DNA of 64,000 bases from Aaosphaeria pasadenensis (Eukaryota > Ascomycota > Dothideomycetes > Pleosporales), in the NCBI GenBank assembly GCA_022813625.1, contig JAKLMB010000009.1, positions 124,001 through 188,000 on the forward strand, read 5' to 3'. Shown piece by piece: positions 23,765 through 34,778 of the stretch. The translations under genes and the position numbers were made by a program. Under the pieces are notes generated by a model. That model was not told where the DNA came from. It worked only from the letters and a program-made list of their open reading frames with translations, and did not search any database. Each line of letters begins with the position of its first letter. The stretch's first letter is position 1.

Positions 23765-25134
23765 TTAATGGGAATTCGCGAGGCCATTGGTCTGCTTATC
23801 TGCAGACCCATTGGTACGGTCGTTTGTGTGACCGTTGTCCGGGCCTCCAGCATGCTGGGAAAGACGACCATTTGATTGGACACTGCCAGCATCCTTCTCT
23901 TGTGCATCATCTATTCCAACCTGTGGGACCTTCCATCCACTCTCAAGCCCGAATAGTGTCCCTTTCAATATGCCTTGGATTGTGAAACCCATATTGACAA
24001 GCCATATGATGACCAAAACAACAGCCAAAATGGTGGATATCACATTGAATGCCCTTGACCCTAATAATTTACCTAGCTGGATACAAGCGTTCGTGTAAAC
24101 TCCCTGTAACACGTTAATCTTCCATGTGTTACAACCTCTTAGGACAAGATTCCATTACTCACCATCGGGAATACCAATGACCAAACGGGCAATCCCCAAC
24201 CCGATATCTCTTTGCGATTTGCCACCAGAACATGGGTGATCTGTCCCATGGCGAAGACGAACCAAAAGGTGCCTTGGCCCCAGAAAAGTAAGCCTGCGAA
24301 GATACTGGCATAGCCTATGGGGCCAGCTGCAGCCTCTGTAATCCATGTACCTTGGTCATACGCCGCAAATGAGCCCTTCATGACGACCGAACCAAGGATT
24401 TGTAATGCAAAGCTGCCTTGTCCCCATGGCCCACAGAGGATCATGTGTTGGTTGATTTTTATAGTTGTCGGCGCTGATCCAGTTAGAATGCGGGATAATG
24501 ACAACGCGTCCATGGTCAATGCCAGCGGAAGCCCACAGCCAACGAAGAGGTACGAGACAATGATGACGGGCACTTGAAGGTCCGCACTGAGTTCCCCAAA
24601 ACTGCAGATTGCACCTCCTCCCGCTGCACATGTCAAGGTCGAAATGATTGGGAGTTGTGTCGACGGAGGGAAGGTCGATATGTCCTGGAGATCCAATGCC
24701 GCATAACAATATGGAATGGCGGTAACGACTATGAGCGCGAACAGGGCGTTGATCCACCACATAACATACGCGACCATCCCCCATTCTTTACCCCAGGTAT
24801 CGGGTAGAGTAAGAACGATCATGATGAGAATAGTCGTAAATGTAATGACGGGGCTGGCCAGACAGGAGAGTTCCGCAGTCTGGGTCTTTAGAGCTTGTGC
24901 AGCTTCGGTGGGATATAGAAACCAACGGATACCATAGATGAGCACCATAACACATAGCTCGACAATTGTCAGAACCCAAAGAATGGTCGAAATGATCCCC
25001 AGGCCACGGAACTGGTAGGCTAGGTTGTGGAGGATAATGGCTAGAATTCCCGTGCCTTGTGCGATCAGGAACCATTGTGTCGTAAAGTCTCGGATGGCGA
25101 CGCGTATCCTCGAAGGACTCACGTTGGGAGCCAT
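23765..25134 (-). CDS. SLAC1/TehA-family carrier (SSU1/malic-acid transport type)
   Basis: Two exons (25134-24163, 24103-23765) give 436 residues. About ten hydrophobic helices run from residue 15 to 390. Family marks include WFLIAQGTGILAIILHNLAY at the first helix, LPPALAL-like GLPLALTMDALSLSRIL in the middle, and FPMGVYTNACIQLG restored exactly across the intron. Members export sulfite (yeast Ssu1) or take up malate in other fungi; the sequence alone does not tell which. The C-terminal 45 residues are a polar Asn/Gly/Asp-rich cytoplasmic tail. The promoter is taken from a TATATAAATA 275 bases upstream, implying a long leader. Confidence 0.92.
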
Positions 25135-26027
25135 ATTGAATTCTGTATAATTATATTATCGACATTTTGCGGTTTATTATCAAAATGGTTGTCCTGGAAA
25201 AGCGTTCTCGAGTTACTAGTATAGTGTGACGTAATAATGTTGCCGAGATGCCGTGGCATCCACCTTTTCCAACTATTGAACTTGCGAAATGGATGAGAAT
25301 TGCGATTTGAGAGTTCTGCCCTTATCGTCTCTTGCGTCAGACAAGACAAGTCATAAGCCCTACAGTCTAGCAGCATTCAAGCCCGTGGGACACTCTTTTG
25401 TCTTGACTATTTATATATGGGTCTACCTAGGATGCAGTATGCGTTTACATACGTAAGGAAAATGTGCAATCTATCCAATAAAGTAGCGTACATCGATGAC
25501 CCCTACAACTCTTTGCTCTAGGGGTTGCCGGATTTGAGCTACCTATTAGGGTTTGATGAATAACTTAACCTCTGTGAAACGCTGCTGCAAATAGGCCGAT
25601 AATATTCTTCAGTATTCTAGAAGGGAAGCGTACGTCTCGGAGTTGTTCGTACCTATGCGGCACAGGAAAAGGAAATATAGAGGCTCTGACTGGATACGAC
25701 GACATAGTTACCAGAATGTGCTAGTTCGGGTGCATGAAGTTAATAAGCATCCGGCCCGGCGCGCACCTATCCTCTGACGACAGATACGCGTAAAATTATC
25801 ACAGCGAGTACGAGCAGGATCCAGGTAGTCCCGATTCGATGAGAGAATGATGCGAAGACGAAATAAATTTTATTTCTGACTTCGACAGCGTCGATACCAG
25901 GACGCAAGCCATGTAGTGCGCTTAGAGAAGCTAAGCTAAATATATACAAGAATGTGACATATCAAAACCAGTCATGTGTGGTAATACACGCTCGATCTTA
26001 ACCATCGAAATTTAAGCAGCTACTCAT
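25135..26027. other. Intergenic, upstream of carrier and downstream of secreted repeat protein
   Basis: About 890 bases with no supported gene. Apart from the TATA candidate no structure stands out. Confidence 0.55.
25408..25417 (-). promoter_or_regulatory. TATA box of the SLAC1-type carrier gene
   Basis: TATATAAATA on the minus strand, 274 bases before the ATG at 25134. The distance is long but no better candidate is nearer. Confidence 0.4.
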
Positions 26028-28409
26028 CTAGTATGTAGCTGCTGAAGGTGTGGGCCTGACTCTCGTCTCGAAAGAGCAAGGGGCCTCGTTGGGGCGAGGG
26101 CCACCGCGCGGGCCGGTAGGGCGAGGTCGCAAGGTGGGACGAGGTCGGCGGGTTGGGCGAGGCCTGCCAGTGGGCCAAACGCCAGTGCCGGATGGGTACG
26201 GGTATCCGGAGCCGGAGCCGGAGGGAAGAGGATAGGGAGGCTCTTGTGCGGGCAGAGCAGTGGAAGATGGAGCAGCTTCACTGCTGGATGGCTTTTGGGA
26301 GAGAGGAGTTCCAGCAACGGGGGTGGATGAGCTAATTGTCACAGTGAGAGTCGCCGTGACCGAGACAGTAACCTGCGGCGCACACTCTGATTCAGCTGGA
26401 GCCGAAGGGTATGGAGTTGATGGAGACGAAGCGGATGGAGCGGGAACTGATGGAGCGGGAACTGATGGAGCGGGAGCTGACGGAGCAGGAGCTGATGGAG
26501 CAGGAGCAGAAGGGACAGGAGCAGAAGGGACAGGAGCAGAAGGGACAGGGGCAACTGAGCCAGGGGCCGATGGGACAGGTGCAGGGGCAGCCGGGGACGA
26601 TGAAGAAGGAATAGGAGCAATGCTCATGAATCCAGTCTCCGCCGAATAAGACGCAGCAGGAGATGAAGACACAGGCGCACTTGGAGCTGCTAGTGCACTG
26701 GTTGAGGGAGGAGTGATGGTAGCACCCGAAGTAACCATCTCAAAGGGCGGGAGATCATCGTCATTGGGAGGGCTGTTGACGGGGGCAACGGAAGTTGATG
26801 GCTGGGCTTCTACAGCAGAAGAAGGGCCGCTGGCGACGGGAAGAGCGGCGGAAGCCTCAGCCTCGACAGCAGAGGTTGGCTCCTGTGCGGGCTTGGATGT
26901 AGCAGGGGCGGCAGCAGCAGAGGTGGATGGTGCCGCAGATGAAGCAGCTGGGGCGGAAGAAGCTGGTGGAGCGGTACTTCCAGAACCATCCAAGTTCATG
27001 CAAGCAAAGCTGACAGACGATACACTCGCAGCATTACGGATAGGGCCGTCGAGACTCCATTCCATGTCGATGTATGGCCAGCAAATGCGGCCATCACTCA
27101 TGGTGACCATGTCACCCGCAACGGTAACGTCCATAGCCTTGATGGGCTCTCCGACCTTCTTTCCATCGTTGACCAACTGGAAGTAAGAGCCGGTGAAAGC
27201 ACCCTTGCAGCCCATGGCAATGAAGTCACAAGTAGGGTTGGCGATCTCCTCCCAAGTGACGAGTGCGTTGCTCTTGTCGAATGTGGCAACGTGTGCGTTA
27301 GAGCAATCAGCGGTACCCTGAGTGATCCAGTTGACCTGGGAGTCACCATCGGCGACAAGCTCGGAGGTAGCCTGCTCACCAACGAGAGTCTTCTTGTCGG
27401 ACATCTGGGCAATAGCGACGTTGCGGTTGTTTGTTCGGTTAATGGCACGAGTAGAGCCTCCACCGAGCCACTCATTGGGGTAGAGGTCCTTGGCGCCGCG
27501 AGAGACCCAGGTGAAGATGTAAGAGTCGCTTTCCTGGAATCGGGCAAGGCCGCTGTAAGAACCACCCATACCTCCCATGGGCTCACCACTTCCACCGTTG
27601 GTGACGTTCTCGTTGGAGATCTTGACGCCGTTCATACTCTGGGTGGCAGTGTTCAACCAGATAGCACCCTGATCTTCGGAACAGATACTAGCAAAAGGAG
27701 CAGAGTCGGCAGCCTCAAAGGCGATACCAGTGTTGTGAGAGCAACCCCAGGTGGAGCTGGCTCCGGCAATCTGCTGGATCTTACCGTCGTTTCCAACGTA
27801 TTGGATGGCATCACCGAAATGACCAGCGGCTGCCCCAGAGTAGGCAGTGACGACGAAGTAAGCACCATAGATACCAGCTGCCTCAGAATAGGCGAGATCA
27901 CCATTGACATCAGGGGAAGCATGAAGGCCAGCGGACTCGTGAACGCCTGGGCCGCCGAGGAAAGTCTTGAAGGTCTGCTTGCCGGAGGTGTACCGGTACA
28001 GAACAGGAACGGGCATGTTATCAGTGGGAGCATTTGCGGTACCAGCAGGCAGAGCTTCGTTAGTCAATAAAGCGAAACCATCGTTGTGAGCAACGAGACC
28101 AGCAGCCTCTTTTCCGCCCGTAACGGTCGTAGCCGTTCCGACGGAAGCGAAGGTTGAAGGATCAACTTGCTGGATATGTACGTTGGTTCCGCTAGCATCG
28201 AGGTATGCTAGATATGCAGATTTGCCATCAGGTGAAACGGCAAAGGGAGTACGGCGATGATGAGGATAGCCAGTCCAGTAAGATTCCTTGACAGGGTTGA
28301 AGGAGGCCGAAAGCTTGAGAACGTTGGCATGTTTTTCGAGAGAGCTGTCGCTAAAAGCCGCGGTCACTGCGCCCACGAGGCAGGAAAGAAAGAGGGTCGA
28401 TGGCAGCAT
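26028..28409 (-). CDS. Large secreted protein, N-terminal propeller-like domain and Ser/Pro/Ala-rich repeat tail
   Basis: Single exon, 793 residues. A signal peptide (LPSTLFLSCLVGAVTAA) precedes about 450 residues with repeated beta-rich phrases such as RRTPFAVSPDGKSAYLAYLD and STFASVGTATTVTGGKEAAG. These suggest a beta-propeller, though no family could be named. A Cys-containing end (FACMNLDGSG) closes the domain. The remaining roughly 320 residues are Ser/Ala/Pro-rich and include a run of five-residue units (APVPS, APAPS, APSVP). The tail then turns Pro/Arg/Gly-rich. Heavy O-mannosylation and wall association are likely from composition (inference). No GPI-attachment end is evident. Frames on the opposite strand through this gene are shadows. 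Confidence 0.85.
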   Translation of the reverse strand: MLPSTLFLSCLVGAVTAAFSDSSLEKHANVLKLSASFNPVKESYWTGYPHHRRTPFAVSPDGKSAYLAYLDASGTNVHIQQVDPSTFASVGTATTVTGGKEAAGLVAHNDGFALLTNEALPAGTANAPTDNMPVPVLYRYTSGKQTFKTFLGGPGVHESAGLHASPDVNGDLAYSEAAGIYGAYFVVTAYSGAAAGHFGDAIQYVGNDGKIQQIAGASSTWGCSHNTGIAFEAADSAPFASICSEDQGAIWLNTATQSMNGVKISNENVTNGGSGEPMGGMGGSYSGLARFQESDSYIFTWVSRGAKDLYPNEWLGGGSTRAINRTNNRNVAIAQMSDKKTLVGEQATSELVADGDSQVNWITQGTADCSNAHVATFDKSNALVTWEEIANPTCDFIAMGCKGAFTGSYFQLVNDGKKVGEPIKAMDVTVAGDMVTMSDGRICWPYIDMEWSLDGPIRNAASVSSVSFACMNLDGSGSTAPPASSAPAASSAAPSTSAAAAPATSKPAQEPTSAVEAEASAALPVASGPSSAVEAQPSTSVAPVNSPPNDDDLPPFEMVTSGATITPPSTSALAAPSAPVSSSPAASYSAETGFMSIAPIPSSSSPAAPAPVPSAPGSVAPVPSAPVPSAPVPSAPAPSAPAPSAPAPSVPAPSVPAPSASSPSTPYPSAPAESECAPQVTVSVTATLTVTISSSTPVAGTPLSQKPSSSEAAPSSTALPAQEPPYPLPSGSGSGYPYPSGTGVWPTGRPRPTRRPRPTLRPRPTGPRGGPRPNEAPCSFETRVRPTPSAATY
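26434..26550 (-). repeat. 15-base tandem array encoding APxPS units
   Basis: Plus-strand units of the type GATGGAGCGGGAACT and AGGAGCAGAAGGGAC recur about eight times with drift. They encode the Ala-Pro-x-Pro-Ser repeats in the tail of the secreted protein. Confidence 0.8.
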
Positions 28410-28951
28410 GATGCGATCGGGTCAGGTGATAGTGCTTTAAAGAATGACTGTTTGAACGAGCGAATAAGGAACGAGTGAATGTAAAAACGAATGACCAGCG
28501 ACTCGCGCCAAGAAAGAAAGTGTATGTGAAGACAAAAGCTGTGAAGATGTCGAGATTGGCCAGACATCGTCAGTCTTATAAGAGGGCCTGCAATAATGAA
28601 ACGTTAATTAGGTCATTTGAATCCAGTGCGTTGGTGTTTGTCTAGAACGCCGGCTCGGAACTTTTTGTCGTGAGTATATTCTGACAGGTAATGATGGGGT
28701 TACGAGTATCCACTAAACATTTCCATAAAGCTCTTTGGTGGCTACGATGGACTCAGTTGAGTGGTGGAATCGGCGGGAATGACCCGAAGCGATATTTGGG
28801 TTGTTTCACGGCGCTGCTTGAAACGGCCGCTTGGCTTCTTCGAGGGTAACAAGCGACATGTCGACTCGCGTGTGCATTGAGCGCAAGGACGACGTTCGAT
28901 GTTATTATACAACGAAAATGGACCGTATACCGTATTAAATCATTGATGCGA
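28410..28951. other. Promoter of the secreted repeat protein and 3' end of the HET gene
   Basis: 540 bases, no gene. TTATAAGA on the minus strand near 28575 is a possible TATA box about 165 bases upstream of the ATG at 28409. Confidence 0.5.
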
Positions 28952-31137
28952 TCAAACCATTGTCAACTCCTGCTTCTCAGCGCTTGCAAACACTTCTGTT
29001 CCCGCAGAAAAGGTGCCAAGTCGTTCCCACGCTTCCGGGTCCCGGCTCGATATACCAAGTACGAGACCCCCTATCCAGTGATCGTATAACCCAACCCCCA
29101 AACAGAGGACTGGTGTTTTGAAGTTGACAAGTTCGTCACCCGATCGTGCTCTTTGTACAGTCTTCTGCGTCTCACCCGCCGCCTTGCAAATTTCCCTCTC
29201 CACCAGGAAAGAATCGGGCAATATCTGCATCGCGCTGGTTCCTTTTATTAATAAGGTATAAGTGCAGTTACCCTCTGCTCCATGTTCGGAAGCAAGAGTA
29301 GCAGTGATGCAGGGCCCAAGTATTCTGATCGATCCAGCAGAGACTGTACCAAGGGGGTTCAGACCAGCAGGACTGATCGTCGTGGTAATGATCTTCAGCA
29401 AGGACTTAAAGTGCAAGCGCTCATCTTCGTCTGGGGCATAGTATGTTATGGGTGCGTCCACACTAGCCCATGAAAATGTTGGGGCACGATAGCTCTCCAA
29501 AGCGTAGGAGGTCCTTTCCCCCGTTCTAGGCAGCATAGTATTCCATAGTAAGTCTGATGCGAGGTGATCAGCCCAAAGACCACCCAAGTACGAAGAACCA
29601 GTAGCTTTTTGAATTGTTTTCGCGATGCCGGATATAGCGGGTAGTTTATCGCTAGCTACGGTGAGATTGCGGTGCGAATATGTTTCAAGTATCCTTTGCC
29701 ACACATCCCAAATCCCATCGTGTTTTTTATTTGTCTTCGAGGACGACAAAGCTTTAGGGATCAATGCTGGCGTGGTAGGATAATTCTTGCGTGTGGGAAG
29801 GCATTCACATCGATACGAAGTTTTGCATTCGAAGAGCAACTCTGTTGGGGTGTAGTGCAAAACGCGAGTGCTGAGGACGTGTTCCTGAAGAGTCCACGCA
29901 CGTTTAGTCAGGGGCCCAAAGGGTTTTGCGGGCTCACACTCTTCCAAGTTAGGATGGTGCTCAAGAACCAGTCTTGCACCCATGATGTGCTCTTTCCCTT
30001 TCGTATTTTCATAGCTGATCTTGACTGGTTTCCGTCTTTCCTGCAAGCAGTGGGCGCTGCCATCGCCAGAACTGGTCGCCGATATGGTGATGTGCCCATT
30101 CTCATAGATCGAACCCATTTTAGTCGACTCCGTTTCCCAATCTCTGACGGAGTCTTGTATGATGCATAAAGAGTCGATCCAGAGAAAACGAAGACCAAGT
30201 TGGCGTGTTATAATAATTGCGTCCTGGAACAAGGAGGGTAGTGCATCAAAGGGTATATTAGAGGATAGCTTTTGCCAGTTGGATTTGGTTGCGGTCAGGG
30301 TTGGTCCTTTGCCCCAACAATGGGACAGTGCTGCATATTGAGCTTTCTTTCCATGAGTGTCGATCAGACGAATGGGTCGCCCAACTCGACCAACATCTAT
30401 CAGACGCTTCGGGCCTAGAACCGTCGAGGTGGACGTTCTCCTACAGGCCTCGTGCTTTGGGTTTGTCAAGCAATCTTGGATACAACGGCGAGCAAAGTCG
30501 AAGGTTTCGTCCGATCCAGAGTCGACTGGGATACGGCGGGCGGCTCCCAACATGGGCCAAGGTGACCGTGCCTCTGCTTGATATCAATGCCAGCGTTCCA
30601 AAGAATTTCTTTTCGATCTTTCCACAGTTGTGTGCATATGTCTCTCCGCTGTCTTTTATACGGCAGATATTTGTCCCAGTCAAGGGGTTCTCGAAGAATA
30701 GTGGTAGAAGCGAGTTGCTAGCTAAAACAGATTTGATGAACACAGAAACAAGTCTTACCTGAGATCGCGTAAATTTCAATACTCTCATGCTTCCACTCTT
30801 CTTTGTCTAACACAACTTTAATCGTTCCCTTCTCTTTGATCTCAACGAGGATCCGCCCGCGAAAGTCTCGCCAAACTTTGGAAAACGCGTCCAGTGCCTG
30901 AGCCAGTACTTTACAGAACCTGCATCCAGACCCAGTATACGGAGGAGTTGCTTCTTTAGACAATCCAAGTGCATCTATGACCAGATTTAAAACTGAATAG
31001 TTCTTGTTCGCTGAATTGTCTTTGGGATACAAAGTGTTCGCATGCTCGCGAGGGTCCAGATTGTGGCAGCGACTACACTTCGACCGTGTTTGCGTTCGCG
31101 GACCGCCAATCTTTCGGGATGGAATTGAGCGAGGCAT
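28952..31137 (-). CDS. HET-domain (heterokaryon incompatibility) protein, apparently intact
   Basis: Two exons (31137-30759, 30573-28952) give 666 residues. The intron is 185 bases, longer than most here. I chose its acceptor because it restores EARSPWPMLGAARRIP, the expected lead-in, whereas the frame after a nearer acceptor runs into a stop. The N-terminus carries CxxC-type zinc-like pairs (KCSRCHN, GCRFCKV). The HET core has its three blocks: YAALSHCWG (about 205-213), LRFLWIDSLCIIQD (254-267) and YENGHITISATSS. A middle PLTKRAWTLQEHVLSTR block follows, then a C-terminus with the PTFSWASVDAP segment. HET proteins trigger cell death upon non-self fusion; the partner of this one is unknown. 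No N- or C-terminal ligand-sensing domain (NACHT, ankyrin) is present. Confidence 0.92.
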
Positions 31138-32284
31138 CTCTTCGCTTTACTGTAGTGATTTTGGTCGTTGGCTGAAGATTTACTTAAGCCATCTTTGTTG
31201 ACATTACCAAAGGTTATCGACAATGACGTCGATCGTACATGGTAAGATGTTTCGGTGTTGTTGTTTCTCCTGATCCGCGGGCAGACGATGACTTGGCGAG
31301 GCTGACCGCATTATGGATGCCGAGAACAGTCTAGCGTGTTTCAATTGGCACGCCCTTGGTGGGAAAGCAAAGTAGTTACATAGGAGAACAAGACGTTATT
31401 TACGGAGTATTCGCTCTCTTGACTGCTCATTGAATATTTTATTTCTTGCTGTTGGGTGCAACATGGGCAACGATATGGCCAATTGCACATGGCGCCTTCT
31501 CAAATGACTACAAGGGGACGAGCGACTAACCTACCTCACACATGTCCCATCTAAGCGTCATGGAGAAAGATCATGTTTATTTATGAACACCCCTCCGCAA
31601 AACATGTTTCATTCCGTTTGGACTAATGGTGTGGAAACGGTGAATTTAGTATTCATATTGGAATGCATGATGGGTTTCTGCAAATTACGTTGTGACATAT
31701 ACTGGGTAAATAAAAAGGATTAAGCTTACCATCTCTCTAAAATAATTAGGGAAATGGTACGATTATCAACACATGACTTAAGGTTCGCCTGGACAGTTTC
31801 ACAAGTATCTTTTATGAAAATATTACAAGTATCAATATATTTATTTCGCTAGGGGTAACAGGCAAGGGATATCAGGAGGCATTCGATGCTACTCGCATAT
31901 CACGATTGTGTACTAACTTTGTGAGTATTGCCCGTTCAACGTCGCTTACTCGCAAGTGTTTCCACTCAAGTGTTTCCCTGCCAAACCTCAACAGGCGGAA
32001 GAATGTCTCAAGAAATATATTTATCTAGACATATGCGGCGATATCCCAAGGTTGTTCGTAGATAAAAGCTTTGTGGTAACCAGTACTAGCTAGGTTACCG
32101 TATCGCGCTAACCTCCTCGAGGGTACACAAAAAACTATACGTCATACCGAAATAATCAACACCATCTTTCGGTGACGTTTCTTTTATTCTCTTGCAAATT
32201 TCCCTCTGTTCTTAAGCACTTCAATCGCAGTTCTGATAATTTATTGCAATTTCTTGCTGAACAATCACACAGCTCTTCTCCAAG
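31138..32284. other. Divergent intergenic between HET and SDR genes
   Basis: 1.15 kb, AT-rich, no supported gene. It contains TACGGAGTA at 31401-31409, one of the recurrent intergenic 9-mers. Confidence 0.55.
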
Positions 32285-33349
32285 ATGGCCAATACCTCGG
32301 ATTTGCACGCCGCGAAGCTATTCTCTGTGAAGGACTATGTCTGCGTGATCACAGGAGGCGGCTCAGGCATTGGCCTCATGTCCGCTCAAGTTTTAGCTGC
32401 CAACGGTATGGATATAAGATACAGACGATGAAACTTTGATCTCTAATACGCCCGCAGGTGCGAAAGTTTACATCACCGGTCGACGTGAGTCTACGAGCGG
32501 TTTGCCCCCGTGCCTACTTAAGGAGAAGGTACCATCAATACATGAAATACTAACACAGCGTCCCAGGTGCCGAGGCGTTGGAGAAGGCGGCAAAGGAACA
32601 CAGCCCAGCCGACGGTAATGGCAAGATCATCCCGTAGGTCGTCCATTCTTCACATCTCTATACCTTTTCTGACTTCGGCAAGAATTGGCCCTTACGACGT
32701 CACCAAGAAATCAGATTTGGAGAAGCTATATGATGAACTCTCAAAAAAAGAGAAGTACATCAATTTACTAATTTGTGCGGCGGGCATCTCTGGCACCAAA
32801 GCCGAGCCGGACCAGGAATCTGCAACCTCTCTCAAGGAAAAGCTATGGAAAAACGAGACCTTCGAGCAATGGAATGAGACGTACAACACAGATGTTACTG
32901 CAGTCTACTTCTCGACAGTTGCGCTTCTTCCCCTGCTCCAGGCGGGAACAGAAAGCCACGGCCACCTGTCTGCTTCGGTCATTGTCATCTCGTCAATGTC
33001 AGGAATAATGCGCGATTCCCAAGGTCATTTCTCATACAACGCCGCGAAAGGAGGAACTGTTCACCTGACGAAGCTCATGTCTGCGGAGTTCCAGAAAGTC
33101 CGAATACGCGTCAACTCGATTGCTCCTGGGTACTTCCCTAGCGAGATGACAGCGAAGGAGAGTGATGAGCGGATGAAGAGCCAGGTTCCCGACGAAAAGA
33201 TACAAGAGAAAGGCCATGTTCCCATGGGAAGGGCTGGAAGCGACGAAGAAATGGCCCAGACAGTATTGTTCCTTACCAAAAACGCCTATGTAAATGGCGA
33301 GATCATTGCGGTGGATGGAGGTGTCTTGAATGTGGTCAGTGGGCGATGA
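32285..33349 (+). CDS. Short-chain dehydrogenase/reductase, canonical catalytic set
   Basis: Four exons (32285-32405, 32458-32484, 32567-32633, 32683-33349) give 293 residues; exon 2 is only 27 bases. The cofactor loop TGGGSGIG is at 23-30, with ITGRR following the second strand. The catalytic Ser lies in VISSMSGI (about 175) and the YxxxK is SYNAAKGG, with Tyr190 and Lys194. RVNSIAPGYFPSEMT and the terminal VDGG fit the classical NADP(H) family; the Arg-Arg after strand 2 suggests NADPH. The substrate cannot be told from sequence. Phases across all three introns agree, which is the main support for the micro-exon. It is followed 350 bases later by a GFA-type gene on the same strand. Confidence 0.93.
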
Positions 33350-33699
33350 TCAGCATTGTGCGGAAGGCGGAATCTACTATGGAACGACTTGGTGAAGGAA
33401 GAGAGGAATAAATCACGTACATCTCCTTTTGATCAAACGGAAGGGAGATCTGAAAATAGAGAAAGAGACCTTGATTACAGGTCAAAAGAGATACCAACAT
33501 GTACCGTAGTTTAGCGTATAAGCTAACCGGATCTGACATGGCGGGGCTTGAGTCTAGTGATGCCTAAGCTCGACACACCTGAAACGTCATCAGAATCTCG
33601 TCTTGCGCAAACTCCGATACAGCTCAGGCTATCTGGTCAGGCTATCAGATATTCAGAAGTTTCTCAGATACCACAATCGATATCTTTGCCTGCATTCCA
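33350..33699. other. Intergenic between SDR and GFA-type genes
   Basis: 350 bases, no gene or strong motif seen. Confidence 0.5.
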
Positions 33700-34485
33700 A
33701 TGTCTAAGCCAAGGCGTTATCCTGCGATGCCAGGTGGTTGTGCGTGCGACACAGTTAAATTCCGACTGGAAACGATTCCTTTGTTCGTGTACGCCTGCCA
33801 CTGCACCGACTGCCAGAAGGAAACCGGGTCAGCTTTTGCGGTCTCGGCGCAAATAGAAGCAGATCTCATCAAAGTGACCAGCGAGACAAAACCCCAGATC
33901 ATCTTGGAAAGGACCACCAAAGGCTTATGGAAGACGCTGGGCCAGTGCCCGAAGTGTAGGACCGTGTTATGGAGAGCTGGAAGTTGGGCACCTGGCTTGA
34001 TGAATGTTTCTGTTGGATGCTTGGATCATCCAAATTATCTCCCCCCGGATATCCACTCTTTTGTTGATAACAAACTGGACTGGGTTCTCCTTCCTGAAGA
34101 TGCAGTCACGGCCAAAGCGAGATTCGATCCGGAGAAGGTGTGGCCAAAGATCAGCCGCCTAAGATTGGAAGCTTTCAAAAATAGGTACGATGCTGCCGCC
34201 GCGGAAGGCATCACTTGGTACGAAACCGAGGCCGAGGCCGAGAAGACTCCTACCGCTGAGACCCCCGAGGAACAGTTGAGTGACGAAGAATTGGACAAGC
34301 GCTACGCCGAGCGCGAGAAAGAACTACACGAGAGGTTGGAGCAGCTCACTTTGAAGCTCAGCCATACGGAAAGGCCACCAGCCTCTGTGGCCGTGGAAAC
34401 GAAACCATCGGAGGCTCAGATGAGTAATCCGGAAAAGCCAAACTCGCAAGTCGATGAATCGGATGCGAAAAGGTCTGAGACTTAA
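33700..34485 (+). CDS. GFA/CENP-V-fold zinc protein
   Basis: Single exon, 261 residues. The N-terminal 130 residues have the zinc-ligand layout of the GFA (glutathione-dependent formaldehyde-activating)/CENP-V fold: GGCACDTV, ACHCTDCQKETGSAF and later CPKCRTVLW. The fold is followed by HPNYLPPDIHSFVDNKLDWV, another typical stretch. The C-terminal 100 residues are a charged Glu/Lys-rich coiled-coil-like extension (EEQLSDEELDKRYAERE and following) that the core family does not need. Despite the family name, most fungal members have no proven enzyme activity. The extension may be an interaction segment. The ATG at 33700 is preceded by no better in-frame start with domain sequence. Confidence 0.9.
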   Translation: MSKPRRYPAMPGGCACDTVKFRLETIPLFVYACHCTDCQKETGSAFAVSAQIEADLIKVTSETKPQIILERTTKGLWKTLGQCPKCRTVLWRAGSWAPGLMNVSVGCLDHPNYLPPDIHSFVDNKLDWVLLPEDAVTAKARFDPEKVWPKISRLRLEAFKNRYDAAAAEGITWYETEAEAEKTPTAETPEEQLSDEELDKRYAEREKELHERLEQLTLKLSHTERPPASVAVETKPSEAQMSNPEKPNSQVDESDAKRSET

Positions 34486-34778
34486 CTTCGCTCAAACCGT
34501 GGCTTGAAAATTGTACATGCGTTGGGTTCAAAATTGGGATGTCGAAGGGTTTTGAGGGTTATCCGGAATCTAATAGCATCCTCTTGCTTGGTCATTTGGA
34601 TCCGTTGAGTTAATTAGATAGCACGAATCTCTTAGCCGCCAACATCTATTGTTAGTATGTCAGGACATATTAATCGACGAAAACGTGGAAGAAAATTGAA
34701 GATAAATCCAGCACTGGCTGAAGAGTGCATTTTCCAGTTTGTAGTGATAAGAATGCTGATAAATCAAGATTTGTCAGC

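Noticed and set aside
27291..28070. 259-codon plus-strand frame
   Set aside because: It lies wholly inside and opposite to the secreted repeat-protein gene and has no family features; it is a shadow of that GC-rich coding sequence.
30441..30788. Possible middle exon of the HET gene
   Set aside because: Using the nearer acceptor gives a frame that ends at a stop and does not match HET lead-in sequence; a single longer intron restores the expected PWPMLGAARRIP.
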